From: Streptomyces sp. NA04227 | GTDB lineage: Bacteria; Actinomycetota; Actinomycetes; Streptomycetales; Streptomycetaceae | DNA: 64,000 bases | Direction: 5' to 3' | Assembly: GCF_013364195.1 (NCBI RefSeq) | Contig: NZ_CP054918.1 | Coordinates: forward strand, 5,941,001 to 6,005,000 | Shown: piece after piece, positions 51,930-60,348 of the stretch | Numbering within the stretch: the stretch's first letter is position 1 | How the letters are laid out: each line of letters starts with the position of its first letter | Translations under genes and position numbers: made by a program | The notes under the pieces: generated by a model | The model's database searches: none | What the model was told of the DNA's origin: nothing | Seen by the model: the letters and a program-made list of their open reading frames with translations, nothing else

Positions 51930-52778
51930 TCAGCGGATGAGTGAACGGCCGGTGGGCGCCAGCCGCAAGGTCCGGGGCGCGGCGGTCTGTTCACGCTCGA
52001 CGCCGGGCAGGATCTCGTCCCGTACGAGCGAATCGGCCTGAACTGCGGCGAGTTGGCGCCGATACGCCTCCTCGTCCGGGTACGAGCCGACGACCACGGC
52101 GACGTTCTCGCCGGTGCGGACCGGCAGCCTGGAGAAGGTGTTGGGTGCCGTCTCGGTAGTGAGAACGGCGAGTGGCCCGGGGCCTGTTCGGCGGAGTGCG
52201 GGGACGAGCCCGTCCCGGATCAGCGCGGGGCCGCCCTCGCGCCCGGGCGGGAAGGACCACACGGTTGCGGATACGAATCGGTCCGGTGCCGGGGCGCCCG
52301 GGCAGGGCCGCTCGGACGGGGAGACGGCGAAGGCGAGGGCACGGGTGAGGCCTGTCGTGTCCAACGGGGCGGCGGCGGGGCTGAGGCCGGTCGTGTCCGA
52401 CAGGGCGCGCAGCAGAAGGACGTTGTCGGAGTCGAGCATGGTGTCGTTGGCCCGGGGGCCGTGCTCGGCCCAGACAGGGCCGCCGTAGAAAGCGGCCAGG
52501 GCGTCGTGCCGTACCGCCATGTCCCCAAAGCCGCGCAGCCAGACGAAGCGATCGGGATCATCGAGGTCCCGGAACTGGCCGAGGACGACCATCCCGACGT
52601 CCTCCTGGGTCTCGACGAACTCCCGGTCGAACAGCTCGATCAGCTCGTCGCGCCGGCCTGGGCGCAGGGTGTACTGGCGCAGTTCGATGACGGTGGGCGG
52701 TTCGATCACGGCAGGTGGCTCGATTACGGTGGGCGGCTCGCTCGCAGTGGGGCGGCCGACGGCGTCGGTGGGGTGCAC
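51930..52778 (-). CDS. NIPSNAP-family protein
   Basis: This 282-residue protein has a NIPSNAP ferredoxin-like domain, with VIELRQYTLRPGRRDELIEL, MVVLGQFRDLDDPDRFVWLR and a divergent second half. It starts at GTG 52778 with AGGAG upstream. Residues 14-32 are a repeat (EPPTVIEPPAVIEPPTVIE) coded by 18-base DNA units. NIPSNAP proteins are widespread but their chemistry is mostly unknown; some act as monooxygenase-like or stress proteins. It is divergent from a WYL regulator with an operator array between them, so it is the likely target. Confidence 0.9.
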   Translation of the reverse strand: MHPTDAVGRPTASEPPTVIEPPAVIEPPTVIELRQYTLRPGRRDELIELFDREFVETQEDVGMVVLGQFRDLDDPDRFVWLRGFGDMAVRHDALAAFYGGPVWAEHGPRANDTMLDSDNVLLLRALSDTTGLSPAAAPLDTTGLTRALAFAVSPSERPCPGAPAPDRFVSATVWSFPPGREGGPALIRDGLVPALRRTGPGPLAVLTTETAPNTFSRLPVRTGENVAVVVGSYPDEEAYRRQLAAVQADSLVRDEILPGVEREQTAAPRTLRLAPTGRSLIR

Positions 52779-52922
52779 GGGAGGCTCCTGTCCTGGTTCC
52801 TACGGGTTCTCGGTGGTGGTGGGAGGTTGGGGGTGGGGGGCTTGCGTTGCCGCTCGGGCGGCGCGGGCCGACAGTAGGCGAGCCGTGTGCCAGGTGCTGT
52901 CAGGGTTTGCCGCGGAGATCTG

Positions 52923-52982
52923 GGGAGTCCTCGGCGACTCCCTGGAGCCCTCGGCAACCACGGGGAGTCCTCGGCAACTCCG
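52923..52982 (+). promoter_or_regulatory. Three 20-base operator-like repeats upstream of the WYL regulator
   Basis: Related 20-base units start at 52923, 52943 and 52963. The outer two have the core GGGAGTCCTCGGC followed by (G/A)ACTCC; the middle one is TGGAGCCCTCGGCAACCA. The first copy contains the perfect arms GGGAGT and ACTCCC. They lie 35-94 bases before the WYL regulator start, in the divergent gap with the NIPSNAP gene. A 20-base period, about two helical turns, suits a row of bound dimers. Confidence 0.8.
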
Positions 52983-53016
52983 TGGGCGTGCCCAGGAGTT
53001 CGGGGAGAATGCGCTC

Positions 53017-54048
53017 ATGTCCGCCGGTCGACTGCTGTCGATGCTGCTGTTGCTGCAATCCCGTGGCCGTGTGTCCGCGCGCGGGCTCGCGGAGGAGCTG
53101 GGCGTGTCCGTACGTACCGCCTACCGGGACCTCGCGCGGTTGCAGGCCGCCGGGGTGCCGGTCTACGCGGAGGCGGGACGGGGCGGCGGCTACCAACTGG
53201 TCGACGGCTACCGCACCCAGCTGACCGGAATGAGCGAGGGCGAGGCGCGGGCCCTGTTCCTCGCCGGACTGCCGGGCCCCGCCGCCGAGTTGGGGCTCGC
53301 ACCGGAGGTGACGGCGGCCCGCCTGAAGCTCTTGGCCGCGCTGCCGACGGGACTGCGGGAGGAAGCGGTACGCACTACGGCGGTGTTCCACCTGGACGCG
53401 CCCGGCTGGTACCGCGAGCCCGAACAGGCCCCGTATCTCCCGCTGTTCGTCGACGCGGTGCTCAACCGGCAAGCGGTCGACACGCGTTACCGGCGCTGGC
53501 GAGCGCCACAGGAGGTGCGCCGCCTACTGCGTCCCTACGGCTTGGTGCTCAAGTCCGGTACCTGGTACGTCGTTGCCGCGTCCGCCACGACGTCCCGGAT
53601 CGCGACCTACCGGGTGTCCCAGTTCCTGGAAGCCGAGCCGACCGACGAGCACTTCGACCGGCCCGGGGACTTCGACCTGAGCACCTACTGGGCGTCCTAC
53701 CTCGACGACTTCGCATCCCGCCGCTACACCGGCACGGCCACCATCCGCCTCTCCCCACAAGGGCGTCGGCGCCTGCCGGACAACGTGCCCCCGGAGGTGG
53801 TGCGGGCCGTGGAGGCCACCGCGACCCCCGTCGGCGACGCGGGGTGGATCGAGGCGGTCGTCCCGACGGAGAGCACCCCGCACGCCTGTGGGGAGTGGCT
53901 GAGGCTCGGCGTCGACGTCGAAGTTGTGGCACCGGTTGAGCTGCGACGGGTGATGGCGGAGACGGTGGGGGCGCTGGCGGGGGTTTACGGCGGCGGGGGC
54001 AAGGGCGAGGTGGGCACGGAGGTCTCGCGCGACGAAAGTGTCGACTGA
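53017..54048 (+). CDS. DeoR-type HTH regulator with WYL domain
   Basis: This 343-residue regulator has an N-terminal winged helix-turn-helix (SRGRVSARGLAEELGVSVRT, residues about 15-35). A WYL ligand-sensing domain (about 145-225) and a C-terminal WCX extension follow, with RPYGLVLKSGTWYVVAASA as the core. The start at 53017 (MSAGRLLSMLLLLQSRG) has GGGGAG at nine bases; the frame is open well upstream without coding bias. Three operator-like repeats lie just before it. It is divergent from the NIPSNAP gene. WYL regulators respond to small ligands or nucleic acids. Confidence 0.93.
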   Translation: MSAGRLLSMLLLLQSRGRVSARGLAEELGVSVRTAYRDLARLQAAGVPVYAEAGRGGGYQLVDGYRTQLTGMSEGEARALFLAGLPGPAAELGLAPEVTAARLKLLAALPTGLREEAVRTTAVFHLDAPGWYREPEQAPYLPLFVDAVLNRQAVDTRYRRWRAPQEVRRLLRPYGLVLKSGTWYVVAASATTSRIATYRVSQFLEAEPTDEHFDRPGDFDLSTYWASYLDDFASRRYTGTATIRLSPQGRRRLPDNVPPEVVRAVEATATPVGDAGWIEAVVPTESTPHACGEWLRLGVDVEVVAPVELRRVMAETVGALAGVYGGGGKGEVGTEVSRDESVD

Positions 54049-54160
54049 GACTGGGACGCTGTGGCGCAGGCCCATGCCTCGCAGTGGGGCGGGCGCGGCT
54101 GGCCCCTGGGATCGTCGCTGATCCCCAACGCCCCAGGCAGCCAGACCCAGTTGACCCTGG

Positions 54161-54757
54161 CTACTCCCAGTGCAGAGTCCCCGCCACAGTGTCGAACAGC
54201 TCCACCATCCGCGGCGCGATCGTCTCCAACGGCGTCGAGAACGTCAGCGTGAGCCACTTCTCGCTCGCGGGTACCGGGATGTTGTAGACCACCGTGGTCG
54301 TGGCGAGGGTGTTGCCCATCTGCCGGTCGGGGTCCGGGGCTTCGGTGCGTTGTTCGCGTACGGCGTCGCCCGAGCCGTCGAGTGGGGCGACGGTGGCCTC
54401 GCGGCCGATCTGGCGCAGCCGGGAGGCGAGGTCGTGCGGGGTACGGCAGTTGGGGTAGCCGTCCGCCACGAGGCTGACCAGGAGCGAGGAGGCGAGCGGC
54501 AGTCCGCCGACGGTGATGAGCGAGAGGTAGAGCTCCAGGCCCCCGGCACGGTGGGCGGCCTTGCACTGCTTCTGGAGGTCGCGCATCATGCGCTGCTTCA
54601 GGACGGGTGCGTTGTCGACGCCCGCGAACTGCTGGTCGGCCAGCGCGATGATGCTCCGGTCCCGCTGCTCGGGATCGAGGGGGAGCTGGAACCAGCCGTG
54701 CGGGACGAGGACGGTGTAGTCGGTGGGCGGGGTGTCCCAGTCGGTCTTCAGGGTCAT
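54161..54757 (-). CDS. Hypothetical protein, last gene of WXG-like operon
   Basis: This 198-residue cytosolic protein begins TDYTVLVPHGWFQLPLD and shows no signal or membrane segment. Its N-terminal layout (DYTV, then WF.L, then ADQQFAGV.N) is shared with the gene just upstream, so the two look like old paralogues. Other features are KQCKAAHRAGGLELYLSL and a Pro-flanked C-terminus. It overlaps its neighbour by four bases (ATGA). I do not recognise the family. By analogy with specialised secretion loci these could be chaperones (EspG-like role) or immunity proteins; nothing proves either. Confidence 0.8.
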   Translation of the reverse strand: MTLKTDWDTPPTDYTVLVPHGWFQLPLDPEQRDRSIIALADQQFAGVDNAPVLKQRMMRDLQKQCKAAHRAGGLELYLSLITVGGLPLASSLLVSLVADGYPNCRTPHDLASRLRQIGREATVAPLDGSGDAVREQRTEAPDPDRQMGNTLATTTVVYNIPVPASEKWLTLTFSTPLETIAPRMVELFDTVAGTLHWE

Positions 54758-55434
54758 CGGGCTTCACCACGCTTGCCCTCGGCGCCGGGGCCGAAGTCCT
54801 GCGTACCGGCGGCCGAATCCGGCACGATCCGCATGCCCTGGGCGAGGGCGTCCGCCATGGCGGCGAGTTCGTCGCCACGCTCGGGGTGCCGCCACCACAC
54901 GTCCATGGTGATGATCTCCTCCTGGCCGGTCGGCCAGACCGCGTACCGGACGGCTTCGAGGATCCTGCTGCCGAAGCCGAGGAGGCGCTTCTCGGCCAGC
55001 AGCAGCCGTACGCGCAGGGCGGGGCCGGGGCCGAGGTCGAGTCGCTGGATCTCCGGCTCGGCCTTGGCCTTGGCGCCGTCCCAGCGCAGCAGTTGGGGAA
55101 GGAACGCCTCGCGGTCGGGGCGGGTGACCCCGTCCTCGCCCAGGGAGTGCACCGTCATCAGGGCGAGCAGGGTGCCGTCCTCGGTGAAGGAGGCACCGGC
55201 GTTGACGGCTCCGTCCTCGTGGACCTCCCGCGCGAGCCGGAGGAACTCGGCGTGCAGTTCCTCGCGTCCGACCGAGAGGTGCAGCGGGTTGAACCCCGCG
55301 ACGTGCCGTGCCGCCAGCTGCTCGGCCTCTTCCCGGGTGCCTTCGTGCAACAGCAGGTCGAACCAGTCGCTGTCGTCCGCGAAGGCGACCGTGTAGTCGT
55401 CCTCGGGCGCGTCGGCCTCGTACTCGTGTGTCAT
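54754..55434 (-). CDS. Hypothetical protein, third gene of WXG-like operon
   Basis: This 226-residue cytosolic protein begins EDDYTVAFADDSDWFDLLLH and continues EAEQLAARHVAGFNPLHLS. These blocks match the order of motifs in the gene at 54161. It has an acidic N-terminus and a hydrophobic core near ALRVRLLLAEKRLLGFGSRI. It overlaps the next gene by four bases and the previous one by one base (TGATG). Such strict coupling argues that the products work in fixed ratio. The family is not known to me. Confidence 0.8.
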   Translation of the reverse strand: MTHEYEADAPEDDYTVAFADDSDWFDLLLHEGTREEAEQLAARHVAGFNPLHLSVGREELHAEFLRLAREVHEDGAVNAGASFTEDGTLLALMTVHSLGEDGVTRPDREAFLPQLLRWDGAKAKAEPEIQRLDLGPGPALRVRLLLAEKRLLGFGSRILEAVRYAVWPTGQEEIITMDVWWRHPERGDELAAMADALAQGMRIVPDSAAGTQDFGPGAEGKRGEAR

Positions 55435-56795
55435 CAGTGCACCTCGTCGATGAAGAGACCGGCCGCGGTGACCCCACTGCCCGCCACGCTGAGCCCGGTG
55501 GCCATCCGGGACGCCTGGTTGACGGCGAAGTGCTCGCTCATGCTCTTGCCCAAGTGCTTGATCTCCTTGAGGTCGGACGCGACCGAGGCATCGGCGAGCG
55601 ACATGGACTTGAAGCTCCCCTTGACGAAGCTTCCGTCACCACGGTTCTTGAGCTCCCGGTACGCCTGACGATAACCGCCCTGGAATCCGTCCTTCCAGGT
55701 GGACTTCTTGAAGATCTCGGTCACCGGTTCCCGGATCGCCTTCGGGATGTCGCCCTTCTCCAGCTTGGGCCGCTTCCCGGAGTCGCGGTTGAACTTCTGC
55801 CGGTTCCGCTTGACCTGCTTGCCGGTCTGGTTACCGCTCTTGGCCTTCTTCATCCGCGTGAGTGTCCGCGCCACGTACTTCCCGCCGAGCTTGGCCATGA
55901 CCTTGCCCGCACCCATCATCAGCAGGCCGACGGCGGACCAGGCGAGTTCGGTCCAGGAGGCGTCGCCCATCCCGACCTGAATCACCGTGCAGGCGATGTT
56001 GACGAGCGTGGCGACCATGGAGATCGCGCCGAGGAGACCGGCCAGGCCCTGGCCGATGATGGGGATCCAGCCCACGGCGAGGGCGGCGATCCCGGCCCAC
56101 TTGGAGACGAGCTCCGTGACGCTGGAGATCTTGTCGACGACGTCCGCGAAGTTGTCCCAGAAGCCGTCCTTGAGGGCATCGCCGGAGATGACGTCGTCGA
56201 TGGCGTCGCGTGCCTTCTTGGCCGCGGCGTCGCGGATGCTCTTGGCCTTCTCCAGCTTGTCGCGCGCCGAGCCCAGGGCCGCACCGGCGGCGCGCTCCTG
56301 GTCCTCCAGCTTCGTCTTGCTCTTGTCGTCGCCCTTGTCGCTCTTCTTGTCCTTGCCGGACTTGTCGAGGGCGTCCAGGCCCTTCTTGGCCGCGCTCTGG
56401 TCGCTCTCGGCCTGCTGCGCGTCCTGGCGGGCGATCTCGGCGATCTTCTGGGCGCGCTTGAGTTCGGTGACGTAAGTCCCGGGCGTCGCCGAGGCGTTGG
56501 ACTCGTAGTCGGCGCCGTGGTCGGCTATCCGGTCACCGATGGCGTCCGCCGCCGTGTCGTACCGCTTGTGCGCGGCCTCCAGGCGGCCCCGGCACTTCTT
56601 GGCCTTCTCCCGGAACTCCTTGCCCGCGTTGCTGTCCCAGGACTCGACCTCGGCGGCGGCCTTGATGTGCCGTAGCTGCTTCTCCAGCTCGTCCGCGGTC
56701 TTGCGGAGCTTCTTGCCGAGCTCTTCCAGGCGTTCCGGGTTCCCGGGTATCGGATCGCTGTCCGCGAGCGGCTGCCAGTCGGCGGGGCGCCCCAT
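55434..56795 (-). CDS. Coiled-coil and membrane protein of WXG-like operon
   Basis: This 453-residue protein starts at ATG 56795. Residues 20-130 form a WXG/LXG-like helical hairpin (LEELGKKLRKTADELEKQLR, ESWDSNAGKEFREKAKK). A Lys/Asp-rich stretch is at 150-180. Two or three hydrophobic helices follow (about 240-320; IAALAVGWIPIIGQGLAGLL). The C-terminal third is basic. The architecture resembles LXG-type toxins or type VII substrates with a membrane-active part. It follows the small WXG-like gene with a one-base overlap. No toxin domain is recognised at the C-terminus (KSMSEHFAVNQASRMATGL). Confidence 0.82.
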   Translation of the reverse strand: MGRPADWQPLADSDPIPGNPERLEELGKKLRKTADELEKQLRHIKAAAEVESWDSNAGKEFREKAKKCRGRLEAAHKRYDTAADAIGDRIADHGADYESNASATPGTYVTELKRAQKIAEIARQDAQQAESDQSAAKKGLDALDKSGKDKKSDKGDDKSKTKLEDQERAAGAALGSARDKLEKAKSIRDAAAKKARDAIDDVISGDALKDGFWDNFADVVDKISSVTELVSKWAGIAALAVGWIPIIGQGLAGLLGAISMVATLVNIACTVIQVGMGDASWTELAWSAVGLLMMGAGKVMAKLGGKYVARTLTRMKKAKSGNQTGKQVKRNRQKFNRDSGKRPKLEKGDIPKAIREPVTEIFKKSTWKDGFQGGYRQAYRELKNRGDGSFVKGSFKSMSLADASVASDLKEIKHLGKSMSEHFAVNQASRMATGLSVAGSGVTAAGLFIDEVH

Positions 56796-57121
56796 CAGGA
56801 CTTCCCCTTCTTCTTGTCGGCAGCCTTGCGGTCGGACTCCCGCAGGGCCTTGGCGAGTTCGCGGTCGACCTCGTCGTAGGTCTTCGCGGCGCCCTTCGCT
56901 ATCTCGCCGAGCCGCTTGACCTCCTCGCCGAGTTCCTCCCGGTGGTGGTCCCAGTTGCCCGCGAAGTCGCCGAACTGCCAGGCGAGATCGTGTTCCCCGA
57001 AGTCGTCCTCGTACTGGCCCTTCAGTTTGTCCAGGCCGTCGAAGGCTGCCTTGATCTCGGTCAGGCCCTGCCCCATCGAACGGATGACCTCGAGGTCGTC
57101 GATCTTCGTGTACTCGCCCAT
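56795..57121 (-). CDS. Small WXG100-like protein, first gene of operon
   Basis: This 108-residue all-helical protein starts at ATG 57121 (MGEYTKIDDLEVIRSMGQGL) with GGAAGGA upstream. The middle has FAGNWDHHREELGEEVKRLG, in the place of the WXG turn of ESAT-6-like proteins, though the glycine of the motif is not kept. It ends in a Lys-rich tail. It is short, charged, leaderless and first in an operon with a larger helical protein, all typical of type VII (Esx) partners. No EccC-type ATPase is in the window, so secretion is inferred, not shown. Confidence 0.78.
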   Translation of the reverse strand: MGEYTKIDDLEVIRSMGQGLTEIKAAFDGLDKLKGQYEDDFGEHDLAWQFGDFAGNWDHHREELGEEVKRLGEIAKGAAKTYDEVDRELAKALRESDRKAADKKKGKS

Positions 57122-57277
57122 GTCCGGCGATCCTTCCCCCGTACCGTGCCCCGCCGTTACGCGGCGGACCTGCCACGATGTCCCGCCGGGGCGCGGTGCT
57201 CCGCAGCCGGACGGGACATGGCAACACACCGTACTCCAGGTGTACTTGAGGAGAACCGGGGCGGGCGGCAGTGGTTT

Positions 57278-58783
57278 CTAGGGACGGTCCGCCCGCTTGC
57301 CCGCCAGGTCATACGGCCGAGGAAATCCCGGCGGCCCGTACTCCACGTACGCCGTCTCCGTGGTCGCCCCGTGCGCGGCCGCCGACTCGTTCAGTGCCCG
57401 TGCGCTGGTGTCGCCCCAACTGCCGGACGCCACACGTGCGTTGAGGGTTCTGACCGCTGTCAGTGCCTCGTCCTCGGTGAAGTTGCAGTGGCCCGCGCGT
57501 GCGATGTACGCCTGGCGCAGGTGCTCGGTGGTGCCTGCCCTGCGGACCGTTTCGCGGTAGGCGTGCTGGTTCTGGACGGGGACCAGGCCGTCGTGGACGT
57601 TGTGCACGTTGAGTTGGGGCTTGGTGAGGTTGCCGGAGAAGGAGGCGGTGCGGGCCATGAAGTCGATGGCGGGAGCGTCGGCCGGGATGCGGGGTGCGGC
57701 GTTCAGGGCCGCCAGCTCCCGGGTCAGGGACAGGCCCGCCGCCTTGTACAGGGCCTTGGCCTCGTCCTCGTACGGGGAGCGCGCCAGCATCGCGGCGTAG
57801 TCGACGCCGGTGTTCCACGACATCGAGCCGCCCGCGTGGGACTCGGCGTCCTGCCGCCACTGTGTGGTGGAGGAGAGCAGTGTCGCCGAGATGGCCGCGT
57901 ACTGGTTGGCCTCCATGACCGCCCAGTCGTGTGGGCCGGGGCGTTGCTGGCTCGGCGAGTTGTACCCGGCGACGCCCGCGAGCGCGGCGGCCAGGGCGAT
58001 CCGTGCCCGTCCGGCCGCCGTGTCCTGCGCCTGGCGCGTAGCCGACTTGAGTGCCGTGGCCGAGGCGTCGGCCTCCGCGCGGTCGGCGAAGCCGGTCAGC
58101 GGGGTGTCCGCGTCCGGTGTGAGCAGGGTGCGCAGGGCGAAGGCCAGGTCCAGTTGGTTGTTCCAGCGTGCGACGCCGCCCGCCTGGGTGCCGCAGAGCG
58201 AGAGCGAGCCGTCGATCGCCTCGCCGTGCGTCTCCGCCAGCTTGGTGGTGATCATGCCGCCCAGGGATTCGCCCCAGGCGAGGGACCGGCGTGCGGGGCC
58301 GAACAGCTCCTGGAAGATCCGCAGGGTCGCGAGCTGGTCGTCCACGGCGGTGTCGACCACCCAGCCCGGCGAGACGTACGAGGAGCCGATCAGCGCGTAG
58401 CCCTCGGCGAGGAGGCGGTCCTTGGTCCGGCCCCAACCGGGCGCGTTCCGGGCCGGGTTGGGCTGGTCGCCCGGCACCTCGACGACCAGGCCGTGGCTGA
58501 AGAGCAGCACGGTGCCGTTCCAGTCGGCGGGCACGTCCATCACGTACGTGGCGCCGTCCGGGAGGGTCCCGGTCACCTGCCGCGCCTGCGAACTCCCGCT
58601 CGGGGCATGGGAATTGGGGCTTGCGGCGGTGGCGGTCAGCGCGGCTACGACGGTGCTCGCGAGTGCTGCGGCGAGGAGGGTGCGGTGCCGGTGGCTGTGT
58701 CGGGGCCGTCTGGTCGGCGGTGTGCTTCTCGTTCTGGGCCGAGACCGCCGGCGACACCGCTTTCCGTTTCCTTCGGAACTCAT
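57278..58783 (-). CDS. Secreted alpha/beta hydrolase
   Basis: This 501-residue exported hydrolase has an Arg/His-rich start, then a signal segment (about 34-54, RTLLAAALASTVVAALTATA). The nucleophile elbow is GESLGG with S173. The final His is likely in ARAGHCNFTEDE, and an Asp lies in HDGLVPVQNQ. The start at 58783 has GGAGG seven bases upstream. Long conserved parts recall secreted lipase or esterase-like proteins of Streptomyces. The substrate is unknown. It follows the PLAT-like gene on the same strand but with a long gap, so it has its own promoter. Confidence 0.9.
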   Translation of the reverse strand: MSSEGNGKRCRRRSRPRTRSTPPTRRPRHSHRHRTLLAAALASTVVAALTATAASPNSHAPSGSSQARQVTGTLPDGATYVMDVPADWNGTVLLFSHGLVVEVPGDQPNPARNAPGWGRTKDRLLAEGYALIGSSYVSPGWVVDTAVDDQLATLRIFQELFGPARRSLAWGESLGGMITTKLAETHGEAIDGSLSLCGTQAGGVARWNNQLDLAFALRTLLTPDADTPLTGFADRAEADASATALKSATRQAQDTAAGRARIALAAALAGVAGYNSPSQQRPGPHDWAVMEANQYAAISATLLSSTTQWRQDAESHAGGSMSWNTGVDYAAMLARSPYEDEAKALYKAAGLSLTRELAALNAAPRIPADAPAIDFMARTASFSGNLTKPQLNVHNVHDGLVPVQNQHAYRETVRRAGTTEHLRQAYIARAGHCNFTEDEALTAVRTLNARVASGSWGDTSARALNESAAAHGATTETAYVEYGPPGFPRPYDLAGKRADRP

Positions 58784-59412
58784 CGGGGCCTCCGTATCAG
58801 GTGTGTATGGGCAGAGATCACCTCTGGTGAGGGGAGTGCGACTCCGGTCCTTATTGCGCTACCTGATCCATGAGGGCGCGTCCATGCTCTGAACGGACGG
58901 CGCGTCAGGAACCGGACAGAGGGCGGCAGAGCGAGACGGTTCGGCGCTCCGGGGCCGCTGATTTCCGTAACCTCTTGAACACGGGAAATCCGGTGCGGTG
59001 GCGCATGGATCTCCACCGCGGGGCCCACGGGGAAATGGCCGGTAAGAGTGGCTTCAAGTGGTGGGTGGGAAGGGGTTGTTGGGGTTGGCGGAGTTCTTGA
59101 TTGCGCCGGTGGGGGCGGTGTTTTCGGGGGCGGGGTGGTGTCGTTCGGTCAACGATCCGTAGGGGTACGGGAGTTGCTCCGGGACCGAAATTCGCTTGTT
59201 CCGCGAGGGCGTAGCGGGCGCAGAGGGCGAATTACCGGTCGTTTTGCGCGGTGGCGCGCGTAGGCCGTGCCGCCGGGACGTAAAATACGGGTGCGCGGCC
59301 GGAGCCAGCTCCAATGGCTCCGGCCGCGCTTTCCCTGGGGTGTGTCACCGGCTGGTGGGGGTGGCGGCGCCCCGTTTCAGCCGTCGAATCGGCTGTCGAG
59401 TCAGCCGTGCGT
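58784..59412. other. Intergenic region between hydrolase and PLAT-like genes
   Basis: This 629-base gap between two minus-strand genes holds the hydrolase promoter (near 58790-58980) and the PLAT gene terminator at 59293-59329. A G/T-rich stretch near 59060-59150 has repeated GGGG runs on the plus strand. Open frames here (for example 59054-59314) lack coding bias and I do not call them. Confidence 0.6.
59293..59329 (-). terminator. 15-bp terminator after the PLAT-like gene
   Basis: GCGCGGCCGGAGCCA (59293-59307) pairs perfectly with TGGCTCCGGCCGCGC (59315-59329) with a seven-base loop. Read on the minus strand it lies 84 bases after the stop and is soon followed by TATTTTA. Confidence 0.88.
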
Positions 59413-59850
59413 TCAGCCGTCGAAACGCTTGAGGCCCACCTGCTTTCCGTACTGCTGGTCGAGCCAGATCCGCTGGTTGTCCGAACTGCCCACCAGGCGG
59501 GGGTTGTCGAACCGGTGCGGGGTCTGGCTGCCCGGGTTGACGGTGACGATGACGCGCTCCAGGCACCAGGCCGGGTCGCTGCCCGCCGGCTCGAACCGGA
59601 GGTAGGCGGGGTAGCGGTCCAGGTCGTCGGTGTCCAGTTGCGGGCTGCGCGGGTCGTTGTAGGCGGGGTCCTTGACGTTGGCTCCGTCGCCGAGGGTGTA
59701 GGTGAAGACCTTCCCCTGCTCGAAGTCGTCCTCGGTCGAGTCCAGGTGGAACTCCCGGCCCGCGATGCCGAGATAGACCCAGCCATTGGTGCCCGCGTTC
59801 GCGACGTCCGCGGTGTAGACGTACGCGTCGATCTTGGTGATGGCGGCCAT
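59413..59850 (-). CDS. PLAT/LH2-like domain protein
   Basis: This 145-residue protein starts at ATG 59850, with AAAGGAG eight bases upstream. It has no signal peptide. The order NAGTNGWVYLGIAGREFHLD, DDFEQGKVFTYTLGDG and DPAWCLERVIVTV is that of PLAT domains, whose typical form is GT...VYL...G.EF.LD...DFE.G...W.LE.V. PLAT domains bind lipids or proteins at membranes and are rare as single bacterial proteins. The C-terminal part NQRIWLDQQYGKQVGLKRFD is extra. A hairpin (59874-59892) lies in its leader. Confidence 0.78.
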   Translation of the reverse strand: MAAITKIDAYVYTADVANAGTNGWVYLGIAGREFHLDSTEDDFEQGKVFTYTLGDGANVKDPAYNDPRSPQLDTDDLDRYPAYLRFEPAGSDPAWCLERVIVTVNPGSQTPHRFDNPRLVGSSDNQRIWLDQQYGKQVGLKRFDG

Positions 59851-60348
59851 GCAGTGTGCTCCTTTCCGCTCCGGAGCCGCTCGATACGGCTCTCTTTCCG
59901 TGTTCGTCAGGGTTATCCCTCGGGGCTCACCCGTCGAACCGCCGCCCGAGGACAAGGGCCGAAAGGAATCCAGCGCTTTTCATATGAGCACGAAACAACG
60001 GGGAGTTGCGCCCCGGAGCGGAATGAGGGGATCGCGGGCCGTGTGCGCCGGAGTTCCCTCTTGTCCCGCACCCCCTCGCTGGTCACGGGTGATTTTCGGG
60101 GTGCGGTCCGGCGGCGCGGGAATGTCCCCTGCGCGGTGGGCGGGCACATGAATTCCGCGCCCCCGGACCCTTTCCCGGATGAAGTTTTCGGGGCACTGTT
60201 CGTACTGTCGGACGGACGCCAATGGCCGAGCGCGGGTGAACAGCGGACTTATTTCGCGGATTCCTGTTTGCGCCCGGCGTGTGAAACACGGGTCAAGGTG
60301 TCGCTCCGGGCGCTATTTTGAGCCCAACCGGGCCATGAGGAGGGTGCG
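59851..60348. other. Divergent region between PLAT-like and lipoprotein genes
   Basis: This 498-base region holds the PLAT-like gene promoter, with the AT-rich part near 59960-60000. A leader hairpin GAGCCG-CTCGATA-CGGCTC lies at 59874-59892. An open frame at 60148-60321 (57 codons) lacks a clear ribosome-binding site. Nothing else is recognised. Confidence 0.55.

Noticed and set aside
52923..52982. Three 20-base repeats as a CRISPR-like array
   Set aside because: There are no spacers between the units and no cas genes. It fits an operator row better.
59054..59314. 86-codon minus-strand frame after the PLAT-like gene
   Set aside because: It crosses the perfect terminator hairpin and has no coding bias or start signal.
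60148..60321. 57-codon open frame starting MNSAPPDPFPDEVFGALF
   Set aside because: Coding bias is modest, the ribosome-binding site is poor and no family is recognised. It may be a real small gene but I cannot support it.
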